From NCBI GenBank assembly GCA_937121005.1, contig CAKZKB010000304.1, positions 1 through 8,834 on the forward strand: 8,834 bases of DNA, in the 5' to 3' direction. This document shows, piece after piece, positions 1 through 5,563 of this stretch. The notes beneath the pieces are model-generated. The model was given only the letters and a program-made list of their open reading frames with translations, was not told the origin of the DNA and searched no databases. How positions within the stretch are numbered: position 1 is the first letter of the stretch; each line of letters begins with the position of its first letter. The position numbers were made by a program, and so were the translations under genes. This DNA comes from an uncultured cyanobacterium. GTDB lineage: Bacteria; Cyanobacteriota; Cyanobacteriia; Cyanobacteriales; Geitlerinemataceae.

Positions 1-2
1 AT

Positions 3-151
3 GTAGGGGCGAATGGCATTCGCCCAATCTCAAATGTCACACTGTTTTCGGAAAAAGGTATAAGGCTGTAACCATGGGGAATGGGCGAGGCATTCGCCCT
101 GTTATTGTTAACCACAAACTTCATTTTTCGGTGCGAATGCCTAGCCCCTAC
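3..151. mobile_element. MITE-like inverted-repeat element, about 149 bp
   Basis: The left end reads GTAGGGGCGAATGGCATTCG. The right end, read on the other strand, is GTAGGGGCTAGGCATTCG, so the two ends form an imperfect terminal inverted repeat of about 18-20 bp. The left end is itself a near-perfect hairpin (GGGCGAATG, one base, CATTCGCCC; 7-25), and the interior carries a related one (GGGCGA, loop GGCAT, TCGCCC; 83-99). There is no open reading frame with recognisable content. The right end stops 6 bp after the pntAA-2 stop codon (reading on the minus strand). Similar GGGGCGAATGGCATTCGCCCC hairpins are common dispersed repeats in cyanobacteria as I know them. No clear target-site duplication is visible, so a single mobile unit is an inference; three independent hairpin repeats side by side is the alternative. 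Confidence 0.5.
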
Positions 152-157
152 GGGGGG

Positions 158-451
158 TTATGCTTTTGATTCTTTTTTCTTGAACATTTGCAACATCCGA
201 TCGGTGACGAGAAAACCGCCAACAACATTGATGGTGGCGAGAACAACGGCGACCAAACCGAGGATAACGGTGATATCCCAACTGCGATCGCCTGCGACAA
301 TCAACGCCCCGAGAACGGCAATTCCCGAAATAGCATTCGCACCGGACATCAACGGCGTGTGCAACGTCGGCGGCACTTTGTTGATGACCTCAAACCCCGC
401 AAAGGAGGCGAGAACGAAGACAAACAAGGCAGAAATTAATGCGTCGTCCAT
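158..451 (-). CDS. pntAB: NAD(P) transhydrogenase subunit alpha part 2 (membrane domain dII, alpha2)
   Basis: A 97-residue, mostly hydrophobic protein, the membrane part of the split alpha subunit of proton-translocating transhydrogenase. The enzyme couples proton entry to hydride transfer from NADH to NADP+. Three or four hydrophobic segments are visible: about residues 3-20 (ALISALFVFVLASFAGFEV), 40-58 (SGIAVLGALIVAG) and 64-85 (ITVILGLVAVVLATINVVGGF). They are followed by the family-typical end FLVTDRMLQMFKKKE. The segment VPPTLHTPLMSGANAISGI is the hallmark of this domain. The ATG at 451 is chosen because the family starts MxxALI. The longer frame opening at 538 adds 29 residues that come from a heptad-repeat spacer and do not look like protein. 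No Shine-Dalgarno sequence is visible. The gene lies 116 bp downstream of the alpha1 gene on the same strand, presumably in one operon, with pntB expected beyond the window's left edge. Confidence 0.93.
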   Translation of the reverse strand: MDDALISALFVFVLASFAGFEVINKVPPTLHTPLMSGANAISGIAVLGALIVAGDRSWDITVILGLVAVVLATINVVGGFLVTDRMLQMFKKKESKA

Positions 452-454
452 GAT

Positions 455-496
455 TTGGTAATTGGTAATTGTCAATGGGGAATGGGTTATTGGGAA
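455..496. repeat. Degenerate 7-bp tandem repeats in pnt spacer
   Basis: Six consecutive heptads of the type TTGGTAA (TTGGTAA twice, then TTGTCAA, TGGGGAA, TGGGTTA, TTGGGAA). They lie immediately before the pntAA-2 start on the minus strand, where the transcript therefore reads C-rich. This looks like an STRR (short tandemly repeated repetitive sequence) of the kind known from cyanobacterial intergenic DNA. Confidence 0.6.
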
Positions 497-545
497 CTGG
501 CGGTATTGGCAGCCTTCGATTGCAACCCAAAAGCTCACCTTAATA

Positions 546-573
546 CCTAAAACCTAATCCCTAACACCTAAAC
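546..573. repeat. CCTAANN heptad array overlapping the pntAA-1 stop codon
   Basis: Four tandem heptads: CCTAAAA, CCTAATC, CCTAACA, CCTAAAC. The last one contains the TAG stop codon (568-570 on the minus strand) of the upstream transhydrogenase gene. The same heptad family (CCTAACA) recurs at 7851-7878, ahead of the DUF4335 gene. Confidence 0.65.
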
Positions 574-1707
574 AGCGACTTCTAGCGCTTTTTTGACGCG
601 ATCGTTGCGGATTTCGCCGCTATAGGCCACGCAGGTGCTCGCCGGAATGTCATCCTCAAAATCGAGCTTCAGTTCGCCATCTTTCATCAAGTATTCCAAG
701 AAGGTAGAGATGTTTTTGGCATACAGTTGGCTGGCGTGAACGGGCATCGACGAAGGTAAATTAATCGGCCCGATGAGAGTGACACCGTGACGGATGACAT
801 CTTTTCCGGCTTCGGTTCCTTCGCAGTTGCCACCTTGTTCGCCTGCCAAATCGACGATAACCGATCCCGGTTTCATTTGCGAAACCATGGCATCGGTGAT
901 GATGCGCGGTGCTTTTTTGCCGGGAACTTGTGCGGTGGTAATTACGACATCGGACTGGGCGACGCTGCGGGCGATCGCTTCTTGGGTTAGCTCCTTAGAA
1001 CGCTCCGAGATCTCTTTAGCATAACCTCCTTCTGTCGTGGTTTCTTCCTCTAAATTCACTTCGACAAATTTCGCTCCCAAACTTTGCACCTGTTCTTTCA
1101 CTTCCGGGCGAATGTCGAAGGCTTCCACTACTGCACCTAAGCGACGGGCGGTGGCGATCGCTTGCAAACCCGCCACACCCGCACCGACGATAAAGGCTTT
1201 GGCGGGGCGAATGGTGCCCGCCGCCGTCGTCAGCATGGGAAAGAATTTCGGTAGGGTGGTAGCGGCAATCAGAACGGCTTTGTACCCGGCGATATTGGCT
1301 TGCGACGAGAGTGCGTCCATGCTTTGGGCGCGGCTGGTACGGGGGATCAGTTCCACGCTGAGGGCGGTAACGCGGCGATCGGCTAGATGCCGTACCCGTT
1401 CCGGTTCGCCGAGGGGGTTGAGAAAACTAATCAGCGTCGCCCCTTCTTTGAGGCGATCGATCTCTTCGCCTTTGGGTGGGGCCACTTTCAGCAGCACGTC
1501 GGCTTCGCGCCACAGGGCTTCGGGATCGCCGATAATGGTGGCCCCGGCTTTCTCGTAGGCTTCGTCGGCGATATACGCGCCAGCGCCTGCCCCCGCTTCC
1601 ACCCACAGTTCTACGCCCTCTTTTTTGGCAAGGCGGGACGCGATCTCGGGCACCAGCGCGACGCGGCGTTCGCCGAATTCAGTTTCTTTTGCGACTGCAA
1701 TTTTCAT
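568..1707 (-). CDS. pntAA: NAD(P) transhydrogenase subunit alpha part 1 (NAD(H)-binding domain dI, alpha1)
   Basis: A soluble 379-residue NAD(H)-binding subunit of the proton-translocating transhydrogenase, homologous to alanine dehydrogenase. It opens with MKIAVAKETEFGERRVALVP, the typical N-terminal signature of the AlaDH/PntA fold. The catalytic loop RAQSMDALSSQANIAGYKAV lies at residues 126-145. The Rossmann NAD site is VGAGVAG (174-180), followed by FDIRPEVKEQVQSLGAKF at 198-214. The DLAGEQGGNCE segment (286-296) is also conserved. Length fits the split alpha1 subunit. The start at 1707 is well supported: GAGGAG lies 6 bp upstream of the ATG. The enzyme sits on the inner face of the membrane and supplies NADPH. 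In photosynthetic bacteria this is thought to matter mostly in the dark or under mixotrophy. The chain ends before any membrane segment, which confirms that the alpha subunit is split here rather than fused as in E. coli. Confidence 0.97.
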   Translation of the reverse strand: MKIAVAKETEFGERRVALVPEIASRLAKKEGVELWVEAGAGAGAYIADEAYEKAGATIIGDPEALWREADVLLKVAPPKGEEIDRLKEGATLISFLNPLGEPERVRHLADRRVTALSVELIPRTSRAQSMDALSSQANIAGYKAVLIAATTLPKFFPMLTTAAGTIRPAKAFIVGAGVAGLQAIATARRLGAVVEAFDIRPEVKEQVQSLGAKFVEVNLEEETTTEGGYAKEISERSKELTQEAIARSVAQSDVVITTAQVPGKKAPRIITDAMVSQMKPGSVIVDLAGEQGGNCEGTEAGKDVIRHGVTLIGPINLPSSMPVHASQLYAKNISTFLEYLMKDGELKLDFEDDIPASTCVAYSGEIRNDRVKKALEVAV

Positions 1708-1740
1708 GTTTGCTCCTCAAAACGATCGGTTGCCTGCACG

Positions 1741-1765
1741 GTTCGGCGCTGTCGGGCAGCCGAAC
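1741..1765 (-). other. Leader hairpin upstream of pntAA-1
   Basis: GTTCGG (1741-1746) pairs with CCGAAC (1760-1765). CTG/CAG inside extends the stem, with a 2-nt bulge and the loop TCGGG. It lies about 33 nt upstream of the pntAA start, so it would fall in the 5' leader of the transcript if the promoter lies above it. There is no T-run, so it is not a classical terminator. Function is unknown. Confidence 0.35.
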
Positions 1766-1795
1766 TCGGGGTCGCAGTGCGGTTTTTAGATTTAT

Positions 1796-1823
1796 ATGGT
1801 ATTGATTTATGAGAATTTGGCAA
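1796..1823 (-). promoter_or_regulatory. Candidate promoter for the pnt genes
   Basis: On the minus strand, TTGCCA (1818-1823) is followed after 16 bp by TACCAT (1796-1801), inside an AT-rich patch within otherwise GC-rich DNA. The match to the -10 consensus is only moderate, and TATAAA just beyond is an alternative with a poor spacing. Confidence 0.25.
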
Positions 1824-1918
1824 GTTGGTACGCGAGACCGCCCCCCTGAAGCGACCCGTCTTGCCTTGCATACTAGGCGCGAATTGGGGAAATTGGGGGG
1901 ATCTTTAGGTTGTTTTAA

Positions 1919-2303
1919 TTAAAGCGATCGTTCGATCGTCATTCGATCGCCTTGAAAATGGGGAGCGATTAAGGGGATGAAGCCGAAAATATCTAGAGCA
2001 AGTAACTCCTGCTTTTGTAAATCCAGTTCAATTTCCATTAGACATGGGGTCTTAATTTTGCGAAAAGTTGGGGGTGTAGATTTTCTTCCCCCCGAACTTT
2101 CCAAGACGAACTCTGAATTCTGAATTCTGAATTGGAGCGAAGCGACTGACATGGGCAGGAAGACAAAGCCGAGTTGCTCCCGTATCGACGATCGCGTTTT
2201 CTAACCTCGTACTGCAAACCCGATCGCGAGGCATCAAACCGCAATCGGCTAAAATGATATCAATTTGGTTGGTGAGACAGATATCGACAGTAATTTTTCC
2301 CAT
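1919..2303 (-). pseudogene. Aspartyl protease family (clan AA, retroviral-type) pseudogene, interrupted
   Basis: The N-terminal part starts at the ATG at 2303: MGKITVDICLTNQIDI, then GLMPRDRV, then LENAIVDTGATRLCLPAHV. The active-site DTGA triad and its hydrophobic flanks are those of the small cyanobacterial aspartyl proteases. After 'CLPAHV' the reading frame runs into the 110-bp repeat (2038-2147). Beyond it, in a different frame, the family's C-terminal motif reappears as MEIELDLQKQELLAL, down to a stop at 1919. From memory of intact relatives (about 120-135 residues), roughly 60 residues of the middle are missing. The event was therefore a replacement (insertion plus deletion), not a clean insertion. 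The remaining C-terminal tail (DIFGFIPLIAPHF...) no longer looks like the family. No active protease should be made. Confidence 0.75.
2038..2147 (-). repeat. 110-bp structured repeat, copy A (inside the protease pseudogene)
   Basis: On the minus strand it begins AGTCGCTTCGCTCCAATTC, continues with three ATTCAGA heptads, then a long hairpin (2062-2102: GGAAAGTT, bulged C, GGGGG; 13-nt loop; CCCCC, AACTTTTC), and ends GACCCCATGTCTAA. It matches copy B (5245-5354, + strand) at 101 of 110 positions without a gap. The right arm of the terminal hairpin seen in copy B is missing here, so copy A stops inside that hairpin. Layout and hairpins resemble the 3' end of an IS200/IS605-type tnpB element, but no transposase remnant is recognisable. 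Confidence 0.85.
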
Positions 2304-2329
2304 TTTTTGTACAAGTGCCAAATCCCCTC

Positions 2330-2335
2330 ATTATA
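2330..2335 (-). promoter_or_regulatory. Candidate -10 box for the aspartic protease pseudogene
   Basis: Perfect TATAAT on the minus strand within an AT-rich stretch (2330-2342), about 27 bp upstream of the ATG at 2303. A convincing -35 box is not visible (TTCGAT at 2353-2358 is the best). If active, it would still transcribe the pseudogene and repeat copy A. Confidence 0.4.
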
Positions 2336-2601
2336 TTTTATACTCCAATTCGATCGAACTCCACGATAACAAAGTTACTGATTTTGGCGGGACTCCCGGA
2401 ATTCGCGATCGCGCTGCGGCCTTCGCAGAGAAAGACATCGCCCGCCAGAGGGGATTTATGTGCTAAACTACCCTTAATCAGACACCTGACTGCCGAACGC
2501 GCCCTGCCTGCCTAGTCGCCTGCTGTAGCTGCGAGTTTTGTTGCTGGGGCATCTGCATTCACTTCGGTAGTCAAGGACTCATTTTCCCCGATTAGGTAGC
2601 G

Positions 2602-3009
2602 ATGTCCCCAAAAGCAGGAGAACAAACCCGAGGTCAACTCGAGCGCACGCTTTCCCAGCGCATTCAAGCGTTATATCGCGACAAGCTCGATCGCCAGCCG
2701 AGTAAAGTCACCTGCCAGTTGTTCGAGTGCAAGCTGGCAATTATCGTAGAAGATTCGGTGACGCAACCGGAACGAATTTTGGTCGAAGTCGGCCAAATCG
2801 ATCTAGCCGAACAGGTACGATCGATCCTAGACAGTGCCATTGCGCCGGATCTCAAAAATATTATTCGCGAGGTACTGGGGGTATCGGTTATCGATTTGCT
2901 CAGCGATGCTACTCTAGGAACGGGACGCACTGGGGCGATCGCGGTGCTCGAAAGTACCCCCAACGTTCGCAATCCCAATTCAATTCCGAAAACGAAGGTT
3001 TCTTCTTAA
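2602..3009 (+). CDS. MpsC/DUF2294 family protein
   Basis: A small soluble protein of 135 residues that covers the whole DUF2294 domain (Pfam PF10057, named after MpsC of a proposed Na+-translocating membrane-potential system). Family signatures are visible in order: RGQLERTLSQRIQALYRDKL at about residues 10-29, PSKVTCQLFECKLAIIVEDS at 33-52, the helical stretch DLAEQVRSILDSAIAPDL, and VLGVSVIDLLSDATLGTGRTGAIAVL at about 91-116. Cyanobacterial members typically end soon after 'P.VRNP.SIPK', as here. The ATG at 2602 is preceded by AGGT, a partial Shine-Dalgarno sequence. Its biochemical role is not established, and the 'Na+-translocating' label from the family should not be taken as a function here, since no membrane partner lies next to it. 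The stop overlaps the stop of the opposite gene by 4 bp. Confidence 0.88.
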   Translation: MSPKAGEQTRGQLERTLSQRIQALYRDKLDRQPSKVTCQLFECKLAIIVEDSVTQPERILVEVGQIDLAEQVRSILDSAIAPDLKNIIREVLGVSVIDLLSDATLGTGRTGAIAVLESTPNVRNPNSIPKTKVSS

Positions 3010-3584
3010 AGGCGATCGCGCAAATACGCCTCCACCCAACTAACATCTTCAGGTAACAAAACAACAATTTGACCGCGATCGAAGCGATTGGCACGGCGAT
3101 CGGACAGTTCGATCCAATAGGCAAAGCGATCGCCTAAAACAATCCAGCCGCGCGGTAAGTTAGCATAGTAGGGATCCTCAGCCACCACCGGAGCCGGATA
3201 GCGATAGACGAGGCGATTTTGGTCGAGTCCTTGCTGGTAGTCTTGCTCGATTTCGACTCCGTAAATGCGCCGCAAGTCATCTTGTAAATCCTCCGCACTC
3301 ACCCCTCTAACGCGATCGTAGGTTTCTAAGCGCTCGCTACGCACGAAGTCTCCGGTGGCAAATTCTTCCCATCCCGGCGCGCTTAAAGAGGCCTCAAAAA
3401 TAAACGCCTGGTTGCCATTATTCAGTCGCGCCGTCAGTTCGCCTGCCAACCCGGTTTTCAACGTCGGATGGATCCGCAGCCAGTCGGCGACTTCGACAGG
3501 GGTTTGTCCGGGTAGCGCCCGAGCGGGGGAAGGGATCGCAAAAGCGGCGATCGCTAGCCAGAAAGCAGTGAGAAGTTTCAGCAT
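3006..3584 (-). CDS. Secreted or periplasmic hypothetical protein
   Basis: A 192-residue protein that I cannot place in a named family. It opens with a classical signal peptide: MLKLLTAFWLAIAAFAI, then PSPARA with likely signal peptidase I cleavage after A23 (ARA-LPG). The mature part is mixed alpha/beta and rich in charged and aromatic residues: PVEVADWLRIHPTLK near 28-42, then WEEFATGDFVRSERL, then YRYPAPVVAEDPYYANLPRGWIVLGDRFAYWIELSDRR. It contains no cysteine pairs, lipobox or further membrane helix, so it is probably periplasmic, or lies in the thylakoid lumen. The start at 3584 fits the signal peptide exactly; no strong Shine-Dalgarno sequence is seen. The gene converges on the MpsC-like gene with overlapping stops. 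Similar short exported proteins are frequent in cyanobacteria, but I infer no function. Confidence 0.8.
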   Translation of the reverse strand: MLKLLTAFWLAIAAFAIPSPARALPGQTPVEVADWLRIHPTLKTGLAGELTARLNNGNQAFIFEASLSAPGWEEFATGDFVRSERLETYDRVRGVSAEDLQDDLRRIYGVEIEQDYQQGLDQNRLVYRYPAPVVAEDPYYANLPRGWIVLGDRFAYWIELSDRRANRFDRGQIVVLLPEDVSWVEAYLRDRL

Positions 3585-3753
3585 TGAGAAGCATAAGGCG
3601 CTATTTCTCTATGATATCAATTTTTGCATAAGATGCGGGTAATGTCCAGGTGCGATACAATTGGGCTCGGGGCGGATTACAGACTGGGTTCAAACTATTC
3701 TGCCCCAGTCATTCGCCTTTTTTTTGCTCGATCCAGTCTGTCGAGTTCGCGTT

Positions 3754-5211
3754 GTGGTTAACAATCCCGATCCCATTCGCACTCCCTTACTAGAAGCGCT
3801 TCAAAACAGCGCCCGACGCGACTTGTCGGCTTTTTTCGCACCGGGACACAAACAGGGATCTGGCGTACTTGCAAGTCTGATAAAAGGATGGGGAAAAGAG
3901 GTTTTCCGCGCTGACTTGCCCGAATTGCCCGAACTCGATAATTTGTTTGCCCCCGAGGGAGTCATTTTAGAAGCACAAGGGCTAGCGGCGACAACATTTG
4001 CAGCCGATCGCACTTGGTTTTTAGCCAATGGTTCCACCTGCGGCGTAGAAGCCGCTATTCTCGCCACTTGCAATCCTGGCGACAAACTTATCCTCGCCCG
4101 AAATGCCCATCGATCTGCGGTTTCGGGACTAATTTTATCGGGAGCAATTCCGGTTTGGGTGCAGCCCGAAATCGGCAATTTACCTTACAATGTCACCCCA
4201 GAAGCGATCGCAGCAGCGCTACAAAACCATCCCGATGCCAAAGCCGTTATGGTGGTTTCGCCCACTTATCATGGTATTTGTGCTGACATCGATAGCATGG
4301 CTCGGATCTGCCATCAGGCTCGCATCCCGTTGTTAGTTGATGAAGCACATGGGGCGCATTTTAAATTTCATCGGGATTTACCGATATCGGCGTTAGCAGC
4401 AGGGGCAGATTTAGCCGTACAATCGACCCATAAAGTTTTATCGGCTTTGTCTCAGGCTTCCATGTTGCACGTTTGCGGAAGTCTTATCGATCGCGATCGT
4501 CTCGATCGCAGTTTGGCTCTTCTACAGTCTACCAGTCCCAGTTACTTATTGCTAGCCTCCTTAGATACTGCCCGCCAGCAAATGGCCATTTCTGGAATGG
4601 AATTGATGGCGAAAACGCTGCGACTCTCTGTTGTAGCAAGAGAACGGTTAAAGAAAATCGCAGGCATTTCAGTCTTGGAGAAAACAACGACACCGGGCTT
4701 TTTCGATCTCGATCGCACTCGGATCGCAGTCGATATTTCTGCATGGCAAGCTAGCGGTTTCGACATTGACGAACAGTTAAACGATCGCTTTGGTGTGGTT
4801 TGCGAACTGCCCGAACCCCATCGCCTCACGTTTATCGTCACGTTGGGAAATACAGATAGAGATATCGATCGTCTGGTCAGTGGGTTCGAGGAACTCTCTC
4901 GGAATTGCACTGGCGATCGCGTCTCTGACTCGACTCAAAACATTCAAAATTCACAATCGAACACCGTTTGTCTTTCGCCTCGGGAGGCCTTTTTTGCGGC
5001 TACGGAAACGCGATCGCAATTGGAGGCGATCGGTTGTATTAGCGCTGAAATTGTTTGCCCTTACCCACCTGGAATCCCAGTTTTGATGCCCGGAGAGCGG
5101 ATAACGAAAGACGCGATCGATGCGCTGCAAAACATCGTCGTTTCTGGCGGAACAATTACAGGTTGCGCCGACTCCAGTTTGCGAACCTTGAAAGTTGTAT
5201 GTCACTCATAG
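3754..5211 (+). CDS. PLP-dependent Orn/Lys/Arg decarboxylase family protein
   Basis: A fold-type I PLP enzyme of the basic amino-acid decarboxylase family, releasing CO2 from lysine, ornithine or arginine to give cadaverine, putrescine or agmatine. Numbering from the GTG at 3754 (485 residues): PGHKQG at 30-35, DEAHG at 196-200 (cofactor Asp/His), and STHK with Lys227 as the Schiff-base lysine, followed by SALSQASMLH. The small C-terminal domain shows CPYPPGIPVLMPGE at about 435-448. The frame is open from a TTG at 3661, but the 31 extra residues are unlike the family N-terminus. A possible -10 box TACAAT (3656-3661) also overlaps that TTG, so I prefer the GTG, which has only a weak upstream GAG. 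Length fits cyanobacterial members of about 480-490 residues. Substrate cannot be read from sequence; lysine or arginine are both possible. It converges on ureF. Confidence 0.9.
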   Translation: MVNNPDPIRTPLLEALQNSARRDLSAFFAPGHKQGSGVLASLIKGWGKEVFRADLPELPELDNLFAPEGVILEAQGLAATTFAADRTWFLANGSTCGVEAAILATCNPGDKLILARNAHRSAVSGLILSGAIPVWVQPEIGNLPYNVTPEAIAAALQNHPDAKAVMVVSPTYHGICADIDSMARICHQARIPLLVDEAHGAHFKFHRDLPISALAAGADLAVQSTHKVLSALSQASMLHVCGSLIDRDRLDRSLALLQSTSPSYLLLASLDTARQQMAISGMELMAKTLRLSVVARERLKKIAGISVLEKTTTPGFFDLDRTRIAVDISAWQASGFDIDEQLNDRFGVVCELPEPHRLTFIVTLGNTDRDIDRLVSGFEELSRNCTGDRVSDSTQNIQNSQSNTVCLSPREAFFAATETRSQLEAIGCISAEIVCPYPPGIPVLMPGERITKDAIDALQNIVVSGGTITGCADSSLRTLKVVCHS

Positions 5212-5244
5212 CTCGGTTGTTGAGGGGGGAGTTTAATTGCGTCA

Positions 5245-5367
5245 AGTCGCTTCGCTCCAATTCAGAATTCAGAGTTCAGAGTTCGTCTTGGAAGGTTCGG
5301 GGGGAAGAAAATCTACGCCCCCGACTTTCCGCAGAATTAAGAACCTCTGTCTAAAGCCCAGAGGCTT
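5245..5367 (+). repeat. 110-bp structured repeat, copy B, with complete terminal hairpin
   Basis: Positions 5245-5354 match copy A at 101 of 110 bases. The long hairpin (5290-5330) pairs GGAAGGTT with GACTTTCC and GGGGG with CCCCC, leaving one bulged C and a loop of about 13 nt. The terminal hairpin (5342-5367) pairs CCTCTG (5344-5349) with CAGAGG (5359-5364) around a 9-nt loop, plus one mismatch and an A-T pair outside. The heptads are ATTCAGA, ATTCAGA, GTTCAGA. It lies about 33 bp after the decarboxylase stop on the same strand, so it would be transcribed as a 3' untranslated region and could also end transcription. Confidence 0.85.
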
Positions 5368-5391
5368 GAATTAAGGAAAATGTCCTATCCT

Positions 5392-5412
5392 CTTCTCCCT
5401 AAAAGGGAGAGG
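5392..5412. terminator. Candidate bidirectional hairpin terminator
   Basis: CTTCTCCC (5392-5399) pairs with GGGAGAGG (5405-5412), including one wobble, around the loop TAAAA. It sits between convergent genes. There is no T-run on either side, so factor-independent termination is unproven. Hairpins of the type CTCTCCCTAAAAGGGAGAGG are also common dispersed repeats in cyanobacteria. Confidence 0.35.
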
Positions 5413-5536
5413 CTTGTATCCGAGATTTTCTGGTCAGTTAGAAATGGCTTCAGTGAAAACAATACCGACATTTTAAAAGGCGATCGCAACTTTACCCATA
5501 ACGTTAATTGAGCAAGTAGGCAATCGATTACAGCCA

Positions 5537-5554
5537 TTCTCATAATTATGAGAA
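5537..5554. repeat. 18-bp perfect palindrome TTCTCATAATTATGAGAA
   Basis: A perfect dyad ending about 10 bp from the ureF stop codon. As RNA it would form a 7-bp stem with a 4-nt AATT loop; as DNA it is a symmetrical AT-rich operator-like site. It is not HIP1-derived. It could be a weak terminator for ureF or a protein-binding site; the sequence does not decide. Confidence 0.5.
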
Positions 5555-5563
5555 GCGCTGTAT

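Larger units (their letters stand above)
1708..2601. other. Region without an intact gene between pntAA and the MpsC-like gene
   Basis: This 894-bp stretch holds the pnt leader and candidate promoter, the protease pseudogene with repeat copy A, and 280 bp (2322-2601) upstream of the MpsC-like gene. In the last part I see only short overlapping frames without recognisable protein content, a HIP1 site near 2404, and no convincing consensus promoter for the downstream gene. Confidence 0.5.
5212..5563. other. 352-bp convergent intergenic region
   Basis: Between the stop of the decarboxylase (+) and the stop of ureF (-) there is no credible gene. The gap holds repeat copy B with two hairpins (5245-5367), a CT/AG-rich hairpin (5392-5412), a HIP1 site near 5480, and an 18-bp perfect palindrome (5537-5554). 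Confidence 0.7.

Noticed and set aside
1037..1558. Plus-strand open frame of 173 codons inside pntAA
   Set aside because: A shadow of the strongly conserved transhydrogenase gene on the other strand; Ser/Arg/Ala-rich without family features.
2038..2147. Group II intron or intein as explanation for the protease interruption
   Set aside because: 110 bp is far too short for an intron, the flanks do not rejoin into a continuous protein, and conserved core residues are missing.
5055..5354. Plus-strand frame of 99 codons ending in repeat copy B
   Set aside because: It overlaps the decarboxylase in another frame. The similarity of its end to a frame at 2038-2244 is due to the DNA repeat, not to a protein.
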